Source: Caballeronia sp. Lep1P3
GTDB lineage: Bacteria > Pseudomonadota > Gammaproteobacteria > Burkholderiales > Burkholderiaceae
Reading direction: 5' to 3'
DNA length: 64,000 nt
Assembly (NCBI RefSeq): GCF_022879595.1
Contig: NZ_CP084266.1
Coordinates: 434,001-498,000, forward strand
Position numbers and translations under genes: made by a program. Under the pieces are notes generated by a model. It was not told where the DNA came from and searched no databases. It saw nothing but the letters and a program-made list of their open reading frames with translations. The stretch's first letter is position 1, and each line of letters opens with the position of its first letter. Positions 60,474 through 64,000 of the stretch are shown here, piece after piece.

Positions 60474-61618
60474 GCGCGGACGCGATCGTCGTCGGCGCGG
60501 GCATCGTCGGCGCGGCGTGCGCGGCGGAACTCGCGGCGCGCGGCATGTCGGTGGAGGTGATCGAGGCGCGTGGCATCGGCGGCGGCGCGACGGCGGCGGG
60601 CATGGGCCATATCGTCGTGATGAACGATTCGCCCGCCGAATTCGCGCTCGCCCGCCATTCGCGCGAACTGTGGCTCGCGCTCGCGCCGCATCTTCGCGAG
60701 ATCGACGCGTTTTCGCGCTGCGGCACGCTCTGGATCGCCGAGGACGACGACGAGCTCGCCGCCGCCCGCGCGATGCACGCGGCGTTCGCGAGCGGCGGCG
60801 TGCGCGCGCATCAGCTCGACGCCGCCGCGTTGCGCGACGCGGAGCCGGCGCTCAGTCACGCGATGCAGGGCGGCCTGCTGATCGACGACGACGCCATCGT
60901 CTACGCGCCCGCCGCCGCGCAATTTCTCCTGACGCGTTCGCCCGGCGCGGCGCGCATTCGCGTGTCGACGCAATGCGCGGTCGCCGCCGTCGATGCAAGC
61001 GAAAGCGCGGCCTGCGTGACGCTCGCGAACGGCGAGCGGCGCACGGCGGCGCATGTCGTGGTGGCGAACGGGCTCGCCGCGTCCGCGCTCATCGACGGCG
61101 TGCCGCTCGAAGCCAAGAAGGGGCATTTGCTGATTACGGACCGGTATCCGGGCACGCTGCATCATCAGGTGCTGGAACTCGGCTATATCAAGAGCGCGCA
61201 TCACGCGCGAGGCACGTCCGTCGCGTTCAACGCGCAGCCGCGGCCAACCGGTCAGATGTTGATCGGCTCGTCGCGGCAGTTCGGCACGCTCGATCCCGCC
61301 GTCGACATGAACGTGCTCGGCGCGATGCTCCGGCGCGCGTCGCATTACCTGCCGGGCATCGGCGCGCTCGACGCGATTCGCGCGTGGACCGGCTTTCGCG
61401 CGGCGACGCCCGACGGCCTGCCGGTCATCGGCCCCGCGCGCCCCGCAGACGACCGCCTCTGGCTCGCGACCGGCCACGAAGGACTCGGCGTGACGACTTC
61501 GCTCGGCACGGCGAAGCTGCTGGCCGCGCAGATGTTCGGCGAACCGATGCCGTTCCCGCTGCCGGACGCCGCCGCGTTTTCGGCGCAACGCTTCGCGGGG
61601 GCGCATGTCGATGACTGA
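60470..61618 (+). CDS. FAD-dependent D-hydroxyproline dehydrogenase, DAAO-like subunit
   Basis: 382 residues. The N-terminal Rossmann signature [29 protein letters not shown] and [12 protein letters not shown] bind FAD, and [12 protein letters not shown] with [18 protein letters not shown] closes the DAAO/GlyOx fold. With the small [2Fe-2S] protein and the second flavoprotein that follow, it matches the heteromeric D-hydroxyproline dehydrogenase of hydroxyproline operons (LhpB-like), which oxidises cis-4-hydroxy-D-proline. Subunit naming varies between organisms. Confidence 0.9.
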   Translation: MSADAIVVGAGIVGAACAAELAARGMSVEVIEARGIGGGATAAGMGHIVVMNDSPAEFALARHSRELWLALAPHLREIDAFSRCGTLWIAEDDDELAAARAMHAAFASGGVRAHQLDAAALRDAEPALSHAMQGGLLIDDDAIVYAPAAAQFLLTRSPGAARIRVSTQCAVAAVDASESAACVTLANGERRTAAHVVVANGLAASALIDGVPLEAKKGHLLITDRYPGTLHHQVLELGYIKSAHHARGTSVAFNAQPRPTGQMLIGSSRQFGTLDPAVDMNVLGAMLRRASHYLPGIGALDAIRAWTGFRAATPDGLPVIGPARPADDRLWLATGHEGLGVTTSLGTAKLLAAQMFGEPMPFPLPDAAAFSAQRFAGAHVDD

Positions 61619-61859
61619 ACGCGTGTGCGTGACCATCGACGGCGTGACGCTCGCCGTTCCCGAACACACGACGGTTGCCGCCGCCATCGCGCTGAACGGC
61701 CGGACCGCGACGCGCCGCTCGGTTCGCGGCGAGGCGCGCGCGGCGTTCTGCGGCATGGGCGTGTGCCACGAATGCCGCGTGCGCGTAGATGGCCGCGCGC
61801 ATGTGCTCGGCTGTCAGACGCTCTGCCGCGATGGACTCGTGATCGAGACCATGCGATGA
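61605..61859 (+). CDS. Small [2Fe-2S] ferredoxin-like subunit of the dehydrogenase
   Basis: 84 residues from ATG 61605, overlapping the previous gene by 14 bases (ATG 61611 is an alternative). The plant-type/SoxA-like cluster Cys are in RAAFCGMGVCHECRVRV and VLGCQTLC. Small proteins of this form transfer electrons between the flavin subunits of D-hydroxyproline or opine-type dehydrogenases. ATGA overlap with the following flavoprotein. Confidence 0.9.
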   Translation: MSMTERVCVTIDGVTLAVPEHTTVAAAIALNGRTATRRSVRGEARAAFCGMGVCHECRVRVDGRAHVLGCQTLCRDGLVIETMR

Positions 61860-63139
61860 ACGCGCAGCGCTTCGACATCGCGATCGTCGGCGCGGGTCCG
61901 GCGGGGCTGGAGGCGGCGCGCATCGCGGTTGCGGCGGGGGCGCGCGTCGCGCTCATCGACGACAATCCGCGCCCCGGCGGGCAAATCTGGCGGCAAGGGC
62001 CGGCTGCGGACATCTCGCCGCTTCTGCGCGGCTGGCTCGAATCGACCGCCGCGCGCGTCGACCTCGACGTCATGACCGCGACGAAAGTCGCCGCCGCGCA
62101 AGGCGGCAAGCGCCTCTTGCTCGAACGCGAAGGCGTGGCGGCCGTCATCGGGTACGGCACGCTGATTCTCGCGACCGGCGCGCGCGAGCGGCTTTTGCCG
62201 TTCGAAGGCTGGACGCTGCCGGGCGTGACGGGCGCGGGCGGCTTGCAGGCGCTCATCAAGGGCGGTTTTCCGGTGCGCGGCGAGCGCATCGTCGTGGCGG
62301 GCAGCGGGCCGCTGCTGCTCGCCGCCGCCGATACCGCGCGCCGCTACGGCGCCGATGTCCGCGCGGTCGTCGAACAGGCGCCGATGGCACGCATCGCGCG
62401 CTTTCTCGGCTCGCTCGCGGCCACGCCCGCCAAGCTCGCGCAGGCCGTGGCGCTTGCGCGTGCGCTCGGCGTCTCGCGTTATCGGACGGGAAGCGTCGTC
62501 GTGAAAGCAGAAGGCGATGCGCGCGTCGAGCGCGTCACGCGTGTCACGATTCGCACGCGAAACGGCGAAGAAACGATGGAAGCGGATCGCGTCGCGTGCG
62601 GCTACGGGCTGGTGCCGAACACGACGCTCGCGCTTGCGCTCGGCTGCGCGCTCGACGAAAACGGTGCGATTCGCGTGGACGACCGGCAGCGCACGTCGCT
62701 CGCGGATGTTCTCGCGGCCGGCGAATGCACGGGCGTCGGCGGCATGGAACTCGCGCGCGCGGAGGGCGCGTGCGCGGCGCACGCGGCGCTCGGCGCACCC
62801 ATCGACGCGCGCTGGCATCGCGAGCGCAACCGGTGGCGCGCGTTCGCGGCCCGCGTCGAGCGCGCGTTCGAACTCGGCGAAGCCGCCCGCGCAATGCCGC
62901 CCGCCGACACGACGATGTGCCGCTGCGAGGACGTGACTATCTGCGAAGTGGCGGCGCACGCGAGCTGGCGCGAAGCCAAACTGCTCACGCGCTGCGGGAT
63001 GGGTCCGTGCCAGGGCCGAATCTGCGGCGAAGCGGCGGCGCTCTATTTCGGCTGGCCGCGCGCGGCGGCGCGCGAACCGTTCGCGCCCGTTCGAATCGAC
63101 ACGCTTCTCGCCGCGTGCGATTCGTTGGACGATACGTAA
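61856..63139 (+). CDS. FAD/NAD(P)-binding subunit of the dehydrogenase, with BFD-type C-terminus
   Basis: 427 residues from ATG 61856. FAD motif FDIAIVGAGPAGLEAARIAVAAGARVALIDDNPRPGGQIW; second nucleotide fold RIVVAGSGPLLLAAADTARRYG; LAAGECTGVGGMELARAEG. The C-terminal domain (about 345-400) has MCRCEDVTICEV and LLTRCGMGPCQGRICG, a BFD-like set of four Cys that could hold a second [2Fe-2S] centre. It corresponds to the alpha or LhpE subunit of the heteromeric dehydrogenase. It ends the operon, ~100 bases before the AraC-type regulator. Confidence 0.9.
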   Translation: MNAQRFDIAIVGAGPAGLEAARIAVAAGARVALIDDNPRPGGQIWRQGPAADISPLLRGWLESTAARVDLDVMTATKVAAAQGGKRLLLEREGVAAVIGYGTLILATGARERLLPFEGWTLPGVTGAGGLQALIKGGFPVRGERIVVAGSGPLLLAAADTARRYGADVRAVVEQAPMARIARFLGSLAATPAKLAQAVALARALGVSRYRTGSVVVKAEGDARVERVTRVTIRTRNGEETMEADRVACGYGLVPNTTLALALGCALDENGAIRVDDRQRTSLADVLAAGECTGVGGMELARAEGACAAHAALGAPIDARWHRERNRWRAFAARVERAFELGEAARAMPPADTTMCRCEDVTICEVAAHASWREAKLLTRCGMGPCQGRICGEAAALYFGWPRAAAREPFAPVRIDTLLAACDSLDDT

Positions 63140-63237
63140 GAACGAAAACATAGTGGGGACAGCGCCAATATTGGCGTCGTTTTCGCGCCCCTATAATCGG
63201 CGCCATTCTGACCCGACCGCGATTTCTCGAACGCACG

Positions 63238-64000
63238 ATGAGCACGACCGCAGTCACTGCCGGCAGCGCCTCGCCTCTCGCGTTCGGCATCGGCGCACAA
63301 CCGGCCGAAAGCCTCGACGCGATGCTCGCGCACTTCGCGCTGCTTGCGCCCGTCTTCGATGCGATGCCGGACATCGTGTTCTTCGTCAAGGACCGCGACG
63401 CGCGCTACGCGATGGTCAACCGCACGCTCGCGCGGCGCTGCGGCCACAAGGACGACAAGACCGCGCTCCTCGGCAAGACGGCCGAGGACGTGTTCCCGCG
63501 CCGCTTCGGGCGCATCTATACGGCGCAGGATCAGGCGATCATCGCGCAGGGCGTGCAACTGGTCGACCAACTGGAACTGCATCTCTATCCGGGACGCGAG
63601 CCCGGTTGGTGCATGACGTGTAAGGAGCCGTTGCGCGACGCGCGCGGCGCAATCGCCGGGCTGGCGGGCATTTCGCGCGATCTGCAGGCCGCCGAAAGCA
63701 CGCATCCCGCGTACAGCCGGCTTGCGGCGGTCGTGCAGCATATCCAGGAAAATTACGTGCAGCCGCTCAATATGCGCGACCTCGCGCAGCGGGCGAACAT
63801 GTCGATCGCGCAACTCGAACGCTACTTCCACAAGGTCTTTCATCTGACGCCGCGGCAAGTGCTGCTGAAAACGCGCCTCGATGCCGCCACGACGCTGCTC
63901 GTCACGCACGACAAAGTCACCGATGTCGCCGCGCTCTGCGGTTACACGGACCACAGCGCGTTCACGCGTCAGTTCAAGGCGACCGTCGGCATTACGCCGA
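63238..64000 (+). CDS. PAS-AraC transcriptional regulator (3' truncated by window)
   Basis: The frame from ATG 63238 is open to the end of the window (254 codons visible). A PAS-like domain (about 38-150: FDAMPDIVFFVKDRDARYAMVN, LLGKTAEDVFP, GISRDLQ) is followed by an AraC domain with two helix-turn-helices: VQHIQENYVQPLNMRDLAQRANMS and THDKVTDVAALCGYTDHSAFTRQFKATVGITP. The C-terminus lies just beyond the edge. PAS-AraC fusions often control catabolic genes; here the hydroxyproline operon on its left is the likely target, with the 59422-59456 repeats as candidate site. Confidence 0.9.
   Translation, partial: MSTTAVTAGSASPLAFGIGAQPAESLDAMLAHFALLAPVFDAMPDIVFFVKDRDARYAMVNRTLARRCGHKDDKTALLGKTAEDVFPRRFGRIYTAQDQAIIAQGVQLVDQLELHLYPGREPGWCMTCKEPLRDARGAIAGLAGISRDLQAAESTHPAYSRLAAVVQHIQENYVQPLNMRDLAQRANMSIAQLERYFHKVFHLTPRQVLLKTRLDAATTLLVTHDKVTDVAALCGYTDHSAFTRQFKATVGITP

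Overview
The window reads as high-GC betaproteobacterial DNA, most likely Burkholderiaceae of the Paraburkholderia/Caballeronia type. Pointers are the DUF4148 secreted proteins, the Hsp70-Hsp70-DUF2760 module, NasS/NasT next to nirBD/nasA, a hydroxyproline catabolic cluster, and codon use dominated by GCG/CGC. Genes are dense and mostly in co-directional operons with ATGA overlaps. I see no tRNA, rRNA, CRISPR array, insertion sequence or prophage. Names rest on recognised motifs and gene order; no searches were run.

Layout. 1-1480: end of a chaperone-usher fimbrial operon (adhesin C-terminus, pilin). 1622-8143: a putative peptide secretion locus, the most unusual part of the window. It has two short paralogous precursors with nearly identical 17-residue double-glycine leaders, an LpxL-like acyltransferase homologue with an altered active-site motif, a HlyD-type adaptor, an ABC exporter with an intact C39 leader-peptidase domain, and a TolC-type outer-membrane protein. 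8159-18291: housekeeping and signalling genes (TetR with two operators, CorA/ZntB transporter, single-domain receiver, CheV with a FliA-type promoter, CBS protein, a frameshifted lipid-kinase remnant before a metallophosphoesterase, MAPEG protein, esterase, hybrid histidine kinase). 18553-24446: a Lys/Ala-rich basic protein and a DUF2760/Hsp70/Hsp70 operon; one Hsp70 carries a 15-bp tandem repeat. 25026-37030: nitrate assimilation. NasT and NasS lie on the minus strand with an SUMT gene; narK-nirB-nirD-oxidoreductase-nasA lie on the plus strand behind two NtrC-like sites, a sigma-54 promoter, a two-hairpin ANTAR target and a terminator. 37473-39941: four small exported proteins, two of them paralogues with an identical C-terminal tail. 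39947-48141: an RND efflux operon ending in its own two-component system. 48349-57141: DUF4148 pair, Nramp transporter, MotAB with a FliA-type promoter, XRE/MmyB regulator, small proteins and two MFS transporters. 57626-64000: an OmpR-type regulator with a degenerate receiver, then a trans-4-hydroxy-L-proline catabolic cluster (deaminase, epimerase, three-subunit D-hydroxyproline dehydrogenase) and a PAS-AraC regulator cut by the window end.

How the parts work together. In the peptide locus the C39 domain would cut the leaders after Gly-Gly while the ABC/HlyD/TolC tripartite channel exports the cores; the acyltransferase homologue may modify a core, but that is inference. In the nitrate region, nitrogen limitation (NtrC/sigma-54) and nitrate (NasS releasing NasT, which stabilises the antiterminator) would jointly gate transport, nitrate reduction and nitrite reduction, with SUMT feeding siroheme synthesis. 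In the hydroxyproline region the epimerase, dehydrogenase and deaminase would convert trans-4-hydroxy-L-proline to alpha-ketoglutarate semialdehyde; the final dehydrogenase is not in the window.
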